From Planctomycetota bacterium (GTDB lineage Bacteria; Planctomycetota; B15-G4): a DNA stretch of 64,000 nt. Numbering within the stretch: the first letter of the stretch is position 1; the number at the start of each line of letters is the position of its first letter. The position numbers and the translations under genes were made by a program. The stretch covers positions 124,001 through 188,000 of the forward strand of contig JAJDEO010000061.1 in the NCBI GenBank assembly GCA_029259745.1, read 5' to 3'. Below, one piece after another: positions 7,394 to 16,910 of this stretch. A model generated the notes under the pieces. It saw only the letters and a list, made by a program, of their open reading frames with translations. It made no database searches and was not told where the DNA came from.

Positions 7394-10024
7394 ATGAAGC
7401 GCTTCGTCGTCTTCCTCGTCGTCGTGGCGGCGGCCTACTTCGGTCTTCGTGCGTCTGGCCTGCTCCCCGCGGAGCTCTCGGGTCGCAGCGCGCCGAGTGA
7501 TGCAACGTCCGGCGAGATCGTGGCGAACGAGCTCGTCACCGAGGCCGAGACCTTGCACGACGCCGGCAACCACGCCGAGTCGGCCGTGCTCTACCGCAAG
7601 GCGTCCGAGGAAGCGGCCGCAGCCGGAGACGACGTGCTCGCGTTGGCCTATCGCGCGCAGTCCGGCGTTTGTCTGAAGAAGGCCGGGCAGACGACCGAGG
7701 CGTTCGACATCATGGAGGCCGCGCTGGCCGAGGCGCGCGAACGTGGCGTGCGCCGCGTCGAAGGGCTGGCGCTCGGGAACCTCGCGCGCCTGCACGACCT
7801 CGAGGGCCGACCCGAGCAGGGTCTCGCGTTGCGCGACGAGCTCGTCGACTTCGCCCTCGAAGAAGGCGACGAACGGCTCGCCGTCTGGACGCTCGAACAG
7901 GCCGCCGCGTCGGCGCTCGGGCTTGGTGATCCGGCCGGAGCGATCGCGCGCATCGACCGCGCGCTGCCCTACGACGCGAACCTCGAGTCGTCCGAGCAGC
8001 GCACGGCGCCGTTGCGTCGCCAGCGGGCCTGGGCACTCGTTCAGCAGGGCGACGATGAAGGCGCCACGTTGGCTTGGGAAGACGTCGACCAGTCGGGCGC
8101 CTCGATGGCCAACCGCGCCCAGCACCTGGCATTGCTCGGCATGCACATCGAGGCCGCGGAGGTCGCGCACGCTGCGGCCGAGCTGCTCGAACGCGATGGC
8201 GCGGCCGCTGCCGGCGACCGCGATCGCGCGCTGCTGCTCTGGCTCGGCGAGTTGATCCACAGCCAACAGATCGAGAAGGCCGACGTCGCGCTGTTCCAGC
8301 TGCTGCCCAACGATGAGAACGCGGGCGCCGAGGTCGGCGGCGACGGCCGCGAAGTTGCCGAGGCACCGTTCCGCGTGATGTTGGCACGGGTCGCGGTGTC
8401 GCAAGGACGCTTCGAAGATGCGCTGACGGATCTCGACCGAGCGCGCGCCGTGCTCGAACGCGAGATCGTCGAGCCCGACGACGTGGCGCGCTTGGCCGCC
8501 GTCGCCGATCAGGCCTTCGAGCTCGACGCCCTGCGCGTCACGGCTTTGGTCTGGCTCGAACGCTATGACGACGCACTCGGCGTACTCGAGGCGATGTCGC
8601 CGAGCCAGGCGCGCGGCGCGCTCATGGCATGGCTTTGCTCGCGTCATCGCGACCGCGCCTGGACGGCGCTCAACGTCCTCGACGAGCTCGAGCCCACGCC
8701 GGCGGGGCTCGACGGCACCGTCGCTCGACTCCGCAAGACACTGCCCTTCGACTTCCCGACCGTCGGCGGCGCGCTGCTCGACGCCACGCTCGTCGACCTC
8801 GCTCGCATGCGTGAGGAGGCCGGTGAAGGCGTCGAGCCGGCGGGCGCAAGCGAGCTCCTCGCCCGCGGCGTGCGGCTTGCGCTCATCTGGCAGGCACTCG
8901 AACAGATCGACGAAGTGACAGGCCTCGATCCCGTTCCGATGTTCGCCGACATCGAACGTATCGAGCGCTGGGTCGCCGGCGATCTCGCGCCCGGCTCGGC
9001 CGTGGTGTCGCTCATCACGGGTGACGGCACATCCTCGCTCGTGATGTGCGTGGCGGGGCGTCCGGTGACGACGTTCGGCATCAGCCCGCCGACCCGGTTG
9101 CAGACCCTCGTCGGCGGTGCGCTCGAAGGGCTGCGCAGCCTCGGTGTCGACGGCCTCGCCATGGAGGCGCGCACGCTGACGAAGGAGATCCTTCCCAAGC
9201 CCGCGCTCGAAGACCTGCGCGACACGACGCACGTCACCTTCATCCTGCCTGGTGCGATCGGCACCTATCCTCCCGCCGCCTACGTGCTCGAGGAGCCCGT
9301 GCCGCTGCAGCCGGTTTCGTGGCTGGCGTATCGCTTCGTCGTCTCGCAGCTGCCGCACGCGTTGGCCGGTGGGTCGGGGGCGGCGACGGTGGATGCCGAG
9401 CGGCGCGAGTGGTTGCGCGTCGGTGAGCCCGCCGTCGACACCGCGGCCGCGTCCTTCGTGACCGACTACCTCGAGACGATCTATGGCGACGCGGCGCTGC
9501 AGCCGACGCGCCTCCGCCGGGCCGAAGACGAACCGGCGATCACGGGGGCCGACGCAAGTGCCACGGGTTTGCGCGAGGCGTTGCCGCACGCGCTCGCGCT
9601 CGAGCTGTCAGCGCCAGCGTTCGGTGGGGGACGTCTCGGCGGCGTGCTGCTTGCGCCCTCCGAGGAGGCTCAGTTCGGGGACGAGCGCGGCGGTTTCCTG
9701 CCGTGGCATCGCTGGCCCGATCTCCCGCTTCCGCCCGTCGTCATCGCCGATCGCGCGCGCTTCGGGCCTGCGCCGGGGCAGACGCCCGACATCGCGGCGA
9801 CGGCGCTGATGGCCCGGTCGCAGGCCGTGCTGCTCACGCGCTGGCCGTCGCCCGTCGAACCCGAACTCATGCTGCGTCGGATCATCGAGAACCTGCGTGG
9901 CGGGCTCGCGCTGGGCGAAGCTGTCACGGGCGCACAACGCGACTTCCTGCTGCTCACGCGGGACGACCTGTCCAACCATCATCCGCGCAACTGGGCGCCG
10001 TGGTTGGCCTACGCGACGCGCTGA
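7394..10024 (+). CDS. Membrane-anchored TPR protein with degenerate CHAT domain
   Basis: 876 residues. An N-terminal membrane anchor (MKRFVVFLVVVAAAYFGLRA) precedes a long TPR-like region (about 40-480). The last 350 residues follow the CHAT (caspase-HetF) layout: a phosphate-loop-like start (VVSLITGDGTSSLVMCV), a segment near IGTYPPAAYVL, then LMARSQAVLLTRWPSP, LRGGLALGEAVTGAQRDFLL and the end HPRNWAPWLAYA. These match the CHAT pattern AGA-SVV-SLWPV, G-AL--AQ and HP-YWAPF. Where CHAT peptidases have the SAC catalytic cysteine, this protein reads PPVVIADRARFG. It is therefore probably not a protease. A GTG lies 9 nt upstream in frame, but the ATG is preferred. Confidence 0.75.
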   Translation: MKRFVVFLVVVAAAYFGLRASGLLPAELSGRSAPSDATSGEIVANELVTEAETLHDAGNHAESAVLYRKASEEAAAAGDDVLALAYRAQSGVCLKKAGQTTEAFDIMEAALAEARERGVRRVEGLALGNLARLHDLEGRPEQGLALRDELVDFALEEGDERLAVWTLEQAAASALGLGDPAGAIARIDRALPYDANLESSEQRTAPLRRQRAWALVQQGDDEGATLAWEDVDQSGASMANRAQHLALLGMHIEAAEVAHAAAELLERDGAAAAGDRDRALLLWLGELIHSQQIEKADVALFQLLPNDENAGAEVGGDGREVAEAPFRVMLARVAVSQGRFEDALTDLDRARAVLEREIVEPDDVARLAAVADQAFELDALRVTALVWLERYDDALGVLEAMSPSQARGALMAWLCSRHRDRAWTALNVLDELEPTPAGLDGTVARLRKTLPFDFPTVGGALLDATLVDLARMREEAGEGVEPAGASELLARGVRLALIWQALEQIDEVTGLDPVPMFADIERIERWVAGDLAPGSAVVSLITGDGTSSLVMCVAGRPVTTFGISPPTRLQTLVGGALEGLRSLGVDGLAMEARTLTKEILPKPALEDLRDTTHVTFILPGAIGTYPPAAYVLEEPVPLQPVSWLAYRFVVSQLPHALAGGSGAATVDAERREWLRVGEPAVDTAAASFVTDYLETIYGDAALQPTRLRRAEDEPAITGADASATGLREALPHALALELSAPAFGGGRLGGVLLAPSEEAQFGDERGGFLPWHRWPDLPLPPVVIADRARFGPAPGQTPDIAATALMARSQAVLLTRWPSPVEPELMLRRIIENLRGGLALGEAVTGAQRDFLLLTRDDLSNHHPRNWAPWLAYATR

Positions 10025-10033
10025 GCGGCGCGC

Positions 10034-10681
10034 CTACTCGACCTCGGACGGTGCCTCGATGCGCCCGGCCTGCAGCGCTTCGATCTTGCTGGCGAGCTTC
10101 GGCAGCGCGCGGTTGAAGCGCATGCGTGCGGCGTCCGGCGAGAGGCCGAGCTGTTCGCCGACCTCGTCGAACGGCAGCTCTTCCCACTGACGCTTCATGA
10201 TGACCTCACGGTCTTCGGCATCCAGCAGTGTGACGGCCAGCTTGACGAGCTGCTCCCACTCGAGCTTCTCGGCCTTCTTGTCGGGGCGTGTCATCCCGGC
10301 GTTGAGACGCGAGAGATCGAGGATCGACTCCGAGAGACGTTGCTCGCGGCTCATCGAGCGTCGCTGGGCGCTGAACCAGTCGCGCGCGTCGCGGATGCGG
10401 TTCTCGACGATCTGTCCCATGAGCGCGCGGAACTGGCCTTGGCCTTCGACGGTGAAGCGCGGGCCGTAGCGCAGCAGCTCGACGAGCGCGTCTTGGGCGA
10501 TGTCCACGCTCTCGACCTTCGTGCGCAGTGCGGCTCCGAGTCGCCGGCGAACGCGTTGGCGGATCCAGTTGCCGTGGCGCTCGATGAGTTCCTCGAGGGC
10601 GGTCTCGTCTCCCGCGTGCCAGCGATCGAGCAGCTCGCGCGTGGGGTCGTGTTCGTCTTGGGATGGGTCGGCGTCGCTCAT
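10034..10681 (-). CDS. ECF-type RNA polymerase sigma factor
   Basis: 215 residues. Region 2 is at about 15-100 (DIAQDALVELLRYGPRF, FRALMGQIVENRIRDA). Region 4 is at about 140-200 (LLDAEDREVIMKRQWEELPF then EVGEQLGLSPDAARMRFNRA), giving a helix-turn-helix for the -35 element. The pattern resembles planctomycete-specific ECF groups. GGAGG lies a few bases before the ATG. The kinase gene ends 104 nt upstream on the same strand, so the order is kinase then sigma factor. Control of sigma activity by that kinase is an inference from adjacency. Confidence 0.88.
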   Translation of the reverse strand: MSDADPSQDEHDPTRELLDRWHAGDETALEELIERHGNWIRQRVRRRLGAALRTKVESVDIAQDALVELLRYGPRFTVEGQGQFRALMGQIVENRIRDARDWFSAQRRSMSREQRLSESILDLSRLNAGMTRPDKKAEKLEWEQLVKLAVTLLDAEDREVIMKRQWEELPFDEVGEQLGLSPDAARMRFNRALPKLASKIEALQAGRIEAPSEVE

Positions 10682-10784
10682 GGGCCTCCAGTGTGCCAAA
10701 GACGCGGCACCAGCAGCGCTGGATGACACGGCTTTCCCGTGTTGTGCCACCGGCTGCGCCGCTCTGTCACTCGCAGCGCGCGGG

Positions 10785-13220
10785 TCACCTCGGGTCGAGG
10801 AGCGGCAGCGTGCGGGCGAGTTGCAGCGCCTGGGTGGCCTGGATGGCGGCGGGATGGCGGTCGCTCTGGATCGAGCGCCGAGCCTCGACTTCGACCTGCA
10901 GGGTGTTCGCGAGGTCGTCGGCGTGCACGAGTCGGTCGCCGGCGTCGGCCGAGGCGCTGAGGGTGCGGTGGAGACGCGCGAGGTCCGTGAGCCCGTCGAG
11001 GCGCGCGAGACTGCGGGCCTCGCCGCGGCCGGGATCGCGCAGCGCCGCCAGCGCATCGTTCTGCGCGCCGAGGAGACCGAGCGTTTCGCCTTGGTCGAGG
11101 CGCACGTGGTGCAGGCGCAGCTCGTCGACGATCGTGTCGGATGCGTCGCGTCCGAAGGCTTCGATGCGTTCGTCGCGGATCCTCAGCAGCTCGTTGTAGG
11201 CCTCTTCGAGTTCGCCTCTTGCGGCGACGGCGAGGGCGTATTGCGCGCGCACCTCGAGGTGTTCGCGCAGGTCGGCCAGCGATGTCGACGGGCCGACCAG
11301 CGCTGCGTACAGCTCGCTCGCTTCGTCCCACTCTCCGAGTACGGCGGCGATGTCGGCGAGGGTGCGACGCGCGGCGCTGCGGACGATCGACTCGCTGGTG
11401 TCGAGCGGTGGAAGCGCGGCACTGACGGACGGCGTGGCGACCTGCGAGAGCGAGCGCAGCTGAGCGGCGAGCGAGCGCAGCGCGGTGCGGGCGGGGTCGG
11501 CCGCCGAGAAGTCGCCGCCGTGCCATGCGACGAGGGCGGCTTCGGCCTCGAGCGTCTGCGTCATCGGATGACGGTTGCCGAGTTGCGCCGTCGCTTCGGC
11601 GCTTGCGACGCGACACGTGTCGGCAGCCTCGTCGAAGAGCCCACGTTCACGGAGGAAGCGCGAGCGTCGAAGGGCGATGGCGGCCGAGCGCACGTCGCCG
11701 CCATCGAGCTCGGCGGCCCAGCGTGACATGCGTGCGAGCCCGTCGGCGACGAGAGCCACGTCGGAAGCCGTGCGCCGCCGGCCAAGCGTGATTCCCGTGA
11801 GCTGCTGGAGCATGTCGAACTGCAGCTCGGGAAGGTCGCCGAGGTTGTCGGAGATGTACGTACTCACCTCTGCGACGAGCGGCTCGTACGCCGTGTCGTC
11901 GTCGACGGCGGAGGCGAGGCCCTCGGCGTAGAAGCGATTCGTGACGCGACTCGAATCTTCCATGCGCGAAAGCAGCGAGCGCATCTCGTCGAAGAAGTAC
12001 GCCGAGACCGCGAGCGCCGCGATGGCGAGGATCGACGTCACCACGAGGATCGCATGGCGACGCATCCAGCGCAGCGCGAAGTCGAGCTTGCCGGGCGCGC
12101 GTGCGACGACCGGACGCCCCGAGAGGAACGCGCGCAGGTCGGCGGCGAACGCTGCCATGTTCGGGTAGCGAGCGTCGGGGTTCTTGGCGAGTGCGTGAAG
12201 GCAGATGGCGGAGAGGTCCTGCGAGACCCACGAGCACAGGGTGTGGGGCGGCGTTGGGTCCTTCACCTGGATATCGTGGAAGACGGCGACCGACGTCGTG
12301 GCCTCGAACGCGCGCTGCAGCGTGAGTGCCTCGTAGAGCGTCGAGCCGAGCGAGAAGACATCCGTGCGCTCGTCGATTTCATCGCGTGCGCCGCGGATCT
12401 GCTCGGGGCTCATGTAGTAGGGCGTGCCGACGAGGTCGCCCGACTGGGAGACGTGGAGCTCGCTGTGCACCCACGCGAGCCCGAAGTCGGCGACCTTCGG
12501 CTTGCGGTCGGCCGTCATGAGCAGGTTCGACGGCTTGAGGTCGCGGTGGATCACGCGTGCGTCGTGCGCGGCCTGCATGGCGTCGGCGACGGCGGCGAAG
12601 TAGTGCGCGATGTCGCGTTCGTAGCGGCGCGTCGGTTCGATGCCCTCGGCGAGCTGCGCGCGGCGTTCGTCGAGGCGGTCGCCGAGCGTGCGTCCTTCGG
12701 GGACGAGTTCCTGCGCGATGTAGGCCACGCCGTCGGCCTCGCCCACGCCGTACACGGCGACGATCGACGGGTGCGTCATGCGCCCACCGGCCTCGGCTTC
12801 GCGCCGGAAACGCGCGAGGCGACGAACGTCCATCTGTCCCAGACCGAAAAGCATCTTCAGTGCGACGCGCCGGTTGAGCGAGCGCTGCTCGGCTTCCCAG
12901 ACCGTTCCCATGCCGCCGCCGCCGAGGCAGCGCACGAGACGGAAGTCGCCGACCGTCTGCCCGGCCTCGAGCGTGGTGCTGCGCAGATCGCCGGGTGTGG
13001 CGTTCTGGGCGCTGAGCGACTCGTCGTCGTCCTCGTCGCCGTTGTCGTCGAGCAGCGTGACGAGCAGGTCGTGCAGATGCGGGTGCTCGGCGAGCAGCTC
13101 TTCACGCGTTCCACCCATGCGCTTGAAACGCAGGTAGACGCTCATCGCCTCCATGAGGTGCGCCTCACCACTGCTGCTCGAAGGCGGGGACGCGTCGCCG
13201 GGAGTGGAGGAAGGAGGCAT
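10785..13220 (-). CDS. Transmembrane serine/threonine protein kinase with C-terminal repeat domain
   Basis: 811 residues. The cytoplasmic kinase domain runs from about 92 to 375: glycine loop GGGGMGTVWEAE, Lys122 in VALK, catalytic loop HRDLKPSN, DFG, and activation segment GTPYYMSPEQ. One membrane helix follows (HAILVVTSILAIAALAVSAY). The remaining 370 residues are helical and TPR-like, outside the membrane, probably for sensing. The start is the first ATG that gives a conserved-looking N-terminus; 50 further open codons upstream are Arg-rich and doubtful. It is divergent from recQ and directly upstream of a sigma factor gene. Confidence 0.92.
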   Translation of the reverse strand: MPPSSTPGDASPPSSSSGEAHLMEAMSVYLRFKRMGGTREELLAEHPHLHDLLVTLLDDNGDEDDDESLSAQNATPGDLRSTTLEAGQTVGDFRLVRCLGGGGMGTVWEAEQRSLNRRVALKMLFGLGQMDVRRLARFRREAEAGGRMTHPSIVAVYGVGEADGVAYIAQELVPEGRTLGDRLDERRAQLAEGIEPTRRYERDIAHYFAAVADAMQAAHDARVIHRDLKPSNLLMTADRKPKVADFGLAWVHSELHVSQSGDLVGTPYYMSPEQIRGARDEIDERTDVFSLGSTLYEALTLQRAFEATTSVAVFHDIQVKDPTPPHTLCSWVSQDLSAICLHALAKNPDARYPNMAAFAADLRAFLSGRPVVARAPGKLDFALRWMRRHAILVVTSILAIAALAVSAYFFDEMRSLLSRMEDSSRVTNRFYAEGLASAVDDDTAYEPLVAEVSTYISDNLGDLPELQFDMLQQLTGITLGRRRTASDVALVADGLARMSRWAAELDGGDVRSAAIALRRSRFLRERGLFDEAADTCRVASAEATAQLGNRHPMTQTLEAEAALVAWHGGDFSAADPARTALRSLAAQLRSLSQVATPSVSAALPPLDTSESIVRSAARRTLADIAAVLGEWDEASELYAALVGPSTSLADLREHLEVRAQYALAVAARGELEEAYNELLRIRDERIEAFGRDASDTIVDELRLHHVRLDQGETLGLLGAQNDALAALRDPGRGEARSLARLDGLTDLARLHRTLSASADAGDRLVHADDLANTLQVEVEARRSIQSDRHPAAIQATQALQLARTLPLLDPR

Positions 13221-13357
13221 CGGGCGCGGGACATGGGGGCGCGGGCTGCGAGCACGAAGTATAGACACCGGGCCGCAGCCTCGCTTGACGCGACTGCGAC
13301 GAAGCGAGACAAGAGCGGCTCGAAGCCCGTTCCCGCACCGTCCGCCACGATCGCCCG

Positions 13358-14794
13358 ATGTCCGCCTCACGCCTCCAAGGCATCCTCTCCACGACGTTCG
13401 GCCACAGCGCGCTCTTCCCGCTCCAGCAGCGGATCGTCGAGCGTGTGATGGCTGGCGGCGACGCGTTTGTCGTCATGCCGACCGGCTCGGGCAAGAGCCT
13501 CTGCTACCAGCTCCCGGCACTCGCGCTCGATCGGCCCGGCGTGACACTCGTCTTCAGCCCGCTGATCGCACTCATGGAGGATCAGGTCTCGACGCTGAAG
13601 CGCAAGGGCGTGCGCGCCGAGTACATCAACTCGACGCTCAAGCGGGCCGAGCGCGAGCGTCGCTACGAGGCCTTGGGAAACGGCGAGTACGATCTCATCT
13701 ACGCGACGCCCGAGCGCATGCACAAGCCGGAGTTCGTCGCGGCGCTCGAGCGCGTGGCGGGCGGTGTGAAGTTGCTCGCGATCGACGAGGCCCACTGCAT
13801 CGCGAAGTGGGGACACGACTTTCGTCCCGCGTATCAGAAGGTCGGTCTCTTTCGCGAGGCGCTCGGCACGCCACCGACGATCGCGCTGACGGCCACGGCC
13901 ACGCCCGTCGTGCGCGACGATGTCTGGCGCACGCTCGACGCCACGCCCGAGACGATGCCGCTTTTCGCGAGCGGCATCGATCGTCCGAACCTCGAGCTCA
14001 CCGTCGCCGACACGTGGGACGACGACGCCAAGGTGGCCGAGATCCGTCGTGTCATGGACGAACGTCCCGGCACGGGCATCGTCTACTTCTCACTCATCAA
14101 GCACCTCGAAGACTTCGCGGCGCGCTTCCGTCGCGAGGGCGTGCCCGGCGAGCTGCTCGTCTATCACGGCATGCTCGACCCGAAGTCCAAGAAGCGCATC
14201 TACGACCGCTTCATCACGGCGCGCGCCGAGGAGCGGCTCGTGCTCTTCGCGACGAATGCGTTCGGCATGGGCGTCGACAAGTCGGACATCCGCTTCATCG
14301 TGCATGCCGAGCTGCCCGGTTCCGTCGAGGCGTACTACCAAGAGGTCGGGCGCGCGGGGCGCGACGGAGATCCCTCGACGTGTGCGTTGCTCTACTGCGA
14401 GGACGACATCGCGTTGCAGCAGCAGTTCGTCGAGTGGATGAACCCCGGCGCGCGCTTGCTCTACGACGCCGCGGCGCTGTTGGCCGAGCACGATCGCGAC
14501 GGTCTCGACGTCGATGTCGATGAACTCCGCACGCTGCTTACAGGCCGCAACCGCGGCGACCGGCGCACCGAGGCCGTGCTCATCGCGCTCGAGGGCCTGG
14601 GCGTGATCGAGCCCAGCTCCGTGCCCGGGCGCTACCGCTTCGCACGTCCGCTCGCCGACGGCGACATCGACGCCGAGGCCCTTGCAGACAAGCGCCAACG
14701 CGACCTCGGCCGCCTGCTCGACATGGTCCGCCTCGTCCGCGCCGACGACATCCGCGCGTTCCTGCTCGAGTACTTCGACCTCGCACCCACGTGA
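13358..14794 (+). CDS. recQ: RecQ-family ATP-dependent DNA helicase, short form
   Basis: 3'-5' DNA helicase of 478 residues. Motif I is VMPTGSGKSLCYQLPA, motif II IDEAHCIAKWGHDFRP, motif III ALTATATP, motif V FGMGVDKSDIRFIVH, and motif VI YYQEVGRAGRDG. The C-terminus stops at LLEYFDLAPT. In ordinary RecQ the equivalent point (CRR--LL-YFGE) begins the four-cysteine zinc site. Here the first Cys is Asp and the others are absent, as are the RQC and HRDC domains. The protein may be a natural short variant. The hexamer CACGAT lies 6 nt before the ATG, a near match to the leaderless box of other genes here. Confidence 0.9.
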   Translation: MSASRLQGILSTTFGHSALFPLQQRIVERVMAGGDAFVVMPTGSGKSLCYQLPALALDRPGVTLVFSPLIALMEDQVSTLKRKGVRAEYINSTLKRAERERRYEALGNGEYDLIYATPERMHKPEFVAALERVAGGVKLLAIDEAHCIAKWGHDFRPAYQKVGLFREALGTPPTIALTATATPVVRDDVWRTLDATPETMPLFASGIDRPNLELTVADTWDDDAKVAEIRRVMDERPGTGIVYFSLIKHLEDFAARFRREGVPGELLVYHGMLDPKSKKRIYDRFITARAEERLVLFATNAFGMGVDKSDIRFIVHAELPGSVEAYYQEVGRAGRDGDPSTCALLYCEDDIALQQQFVEWMNPGARLLYDAAALLAEHDRDGLDVDVDELRTLLTGRNRGDRRTEAVLIALEGLGVIEPSSVPGRYRFARPLADGDIDAEALADKRQRDLGRLLDMVRLVRADDIRAFLLEYFDLAPT

Positions 14795-14819
14795 CGGCAG
14801 CACGACTTCACGACTGAGT

Positions 14820-14825
14820 TACGAT
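14820..14825 (+). promoter_or_regulatory. Candidate -10 box of the 14877 gene
   Basis: TACGAT would place a transcript start near 14832, about 45 nt before the ATG of the membrane-protein gene. GGAG lies 12 nt before that ATG. There is no convincing -35 hexamer at the usual distance. Confidence 0.3.
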
Positions 14826-14876
14826 GAGTGCCAGCCGCGAAGTCTACGCGGCGCTCTTCGCGGAGTCGGAACGGCG

Positions 14877-15362
14877 ATGACCGCTGCACTGTCACCAGAC
14901 GACACGCTGCGACGTTTCTACCGGTGGAGTCTCGTCGTTCCCGTCGTCGTGCCGCTGGCTGCGGTGCTCGCGGGGCGCGTGCTCGGGGTCGGCGACACGC
15001 CGGGCCCCGTGCTCATGGTCGGGTCCATTCTCGCCTTCAGCCTTGCGATCGGCGGGATTCCCTACGCCCTCTTCGCTGTGCTCATGGCGGCGTACCTCGG
15101 CGACAAGTCGGCCGCCGAGTGTCGGAAGGCGAGCTACTTGGCTCCACTGACCTACATGCCTGTGCAGGCGCTGTACGTGATCGTCATCGGAGGCGGGCAA
15201 GCCCTCCTCGTCTTCGGTGGATGGGCGCTCGGTTTCGGGTACGCCTACGTCGTCCTCGTCAACGTGCTGCGTTGGCTGCTGCAGGCGAAGGGGGTCCTGC
15301 CGCGCGAACCGCCCGCCGAGTCGCCAGACGTCACCGACCTCTCGCCGCCCGTCATCCCGTGA
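14877..15362 (+). CDS. Small integral membrane protein, unknown function
   Basis: 161 residues with about four membrane segments (near 18-35, 45-72, 88-110 and 110-135), ending in a Pro-rich acidic tail. I do not recognise a named family. The chosen ATG follows GGAG at 12 nt. It starts 82 nt after recQ and converges with the PhoX gene, 15 nt from its end. Topology is the only thing the sequence shows. Confidence 0.6.
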   Translation: MTAALSPDDTLRRFYRWSLVVPVVVPLAAVLAGRVLGVGDTPGPVLMVGSILAFSLAIGGIPYALFAVLMAAYLGDKSAAECRKASYLAPLTYMPVQALYVIVIGGGQALLVFGGWALGFGYAYVVLVNVLRWLLQAKGVLPREPPAESPDVTDLSPPVIP

Positions 15363-15377
15363 GCGCGGCCGTTGACG

Positions 15378-16742
15378 CTACGTAAGGCTCGCCCAGTCGC
15401 CCGTGATCGCGACCGTCACTCCGGGGAACTGCACGTTGACGAACATCGTCGTGCCGTCGGGTGAGAAGCAGGCGCCGGCGAACTCCGAGGTGCTGCCGGC
15501 GTTGCGCGCAAAGGGGTGCGTCTTGCCGTCGGGGGTGACGCGCAGGATGCGGTTCGGTGTGGGGCCGTCTTCGCAGACGAACAGGTCGCCCCAGGGTGCG
15601 ACGGTGAGGTTGTCGCACATCTCCATCGACGTCTTGCCGGGCGACTCGACGAACAGCTCGAGCGTTCCCGGTGCATCGTCTTCGGACGCCGGGTTGCGAC
15701 TCGGCGTGTAGCGCCAGATCTGACCGGCCTTCGCGGCGCCGCCCGTCGAGCACGTGAAGTAGAGCGCGTCGGGCGTCGACCAGATGCCCTCGGGACGTGC
15801 GAAGCGCGCCGCGCCGGCGAGGAAGCCGCGCTTGCGGAGGTCGTCGCTGGGCGCTTCGACATCGTCGAGCGGAATCCAACGCACGGCGAGTGGCTTGCCC
15901 ACGGGCACGCTCGTGAACGCGGACCACTGGCGCGTGTCGAGGCTGGGCGCGTCGCGGACGGCGAGGGCTTCGAGGCGACCGCCGCTGCGCAGGTCGCCGG
16001 GGCGGTCGGGGATGAAGCGCGTGATGAGGCCGTCTTCGCGGTCTTCGGTCTGGTAGACGATGCCGGTGTTCGGGTCGACGGCGATGGCCTCGCGGTTGAA
16101 GCGTCCCATGGCCGCGAGCGGCACGGGTTCGACGGGACGCCGCGCCCACGTCGGCACCTCGAACGCGTAGCCGTGGTCGCGCTCGTGACGATCGCCGACG
16201 CGCTGCACCGACTCCTCGCAACTCACCCACGTCTGCCACGGCGTCGGCCCGCCGGCGCAGTTGCGCATCGTGCCGGCCAGCGAGAGCACCTGCGACTCGA
16301 GCCGCTGCGTGCGCGTGTCGTAGACGAGTGTTGTCGTGCCGCCGAGCGACGGCGAGCGTCCGTGCCCGCGGTCGTAGATCAACTCGGGCGACACGCGGTC
16401 GAGCGCCGCGTTGTCAGGGCCGAAGGCTCCGCCGACACCCTCGGCGAGCTCATGGTTACGGATCAGGATCGTGCGGCCGTTCGAGCCCGGAAAGGCCGCC
16501 ATGCCGTCGTGCAGTGCAGGGACGACGAGGCCGTCGTCCATCGCTGCGCCGTGGGGGGACAACGTCCGGTAGGTAAACCCGCTCGCGAGGTCGAGACGAC
16601 CGGCCGGATCGCGCACGAGCCACTCATCGGCCCTCGTCGATATGCCGTCATCGAGACCGTTCTGGCCCAACCACTGCGACAGTCCATACATCCCGACGGC
16701 GGTCGCTCCCCACGCTCTCAGCAGGTCTCGGCGGGTCGGCAT
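15378..16742 (-). CDS. PhoX-like secreted phosphatase (DUF839)
   Basis: 454 residues. The N-terminus MPTRRDLLRAWGATAVG has a twin-arginine-type export signal. The body fits the PhoX/DUF839 beta-propeller family: FPGSNGRTILIRNHEL, AGTMRNCAGGPTPWQTWVSC, GRFNREAIAVDPNTGIVYQT, DNLTVAPWGDLFVCEDG, and a calcium-site-like ending near FSPDGTTMFVN. PhoX enzymes are calcium/iron-dependent periplasmic phosphomonoesterases. The substrate here is not shown by sequence. The gene stands alone, and I do not see a pho box. Confidence 0.85.
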   Translation of the reverse strand: MPTRRDLLRAWGATAVGMYGLSQWLGQNGLDDGISTRADEWLVRDPAGRLDLASGFTYRTLSPHGAAMDDGLVVPALHDGMAAFPGSNGRTILIRNHELAEGVGGAFGPDNAALDRVSPELIYDRGHGRSPSLGGTTTLVYDTRTQRLESQVLSLAGTMRNCAGGPTPWQTWVSCEESVQRVGDRHERDHGYAFEVPTWARRPVEPVPLAAMGRFNREAIAVDPNTGIVYQTEDREDGLITRFIPDRPGDLRSGGRLEALAVRDAPSLDTRQWSAFTSVPVGKPLAVRWIPLDDVEAPSDDLRKRGFLAGAARFARPEGIWSTPDALYFTCSTGGAAKAGQIWRYTPSRNPASEDDAPGTLELFVESPGKTSMEMCDNLTVAPWGDLFVCEDGPTPNRILRVTPDGKTHPFARNAGSTSEFAGACFSPDGTTMFVNVQFPGVTVAITGDWASLT

Positions 16743-16910
16743 GGTCTCGGCTCCAGGTCGCGGTTCTCTCGAAATGATCGCGCAGGCGCCGCCTCGCGCA
16801 ACCTTCGTTCTGGGTCTTCATCATTTTCACGCAACGGTGACATGCGCGCCACGCCGTTCATCGGGCATGCTGTAGGAGCACACTTCATATCTCTCTGTCG
16901 AGAGTTCGCC

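Noticed and set aside
14824..14880. 18-residue frame overlapping the 14877 gene by ATGA
   Set aside because: The ATG overlaps a TACGAT -10-like box, so it would lie upstream of the transcript start; there is no ribosome site.
15516..16910. Upstream extension of the 16911 gene
   Set aside because: Antisense to the PhoX-like gene, which has strong family motifs.
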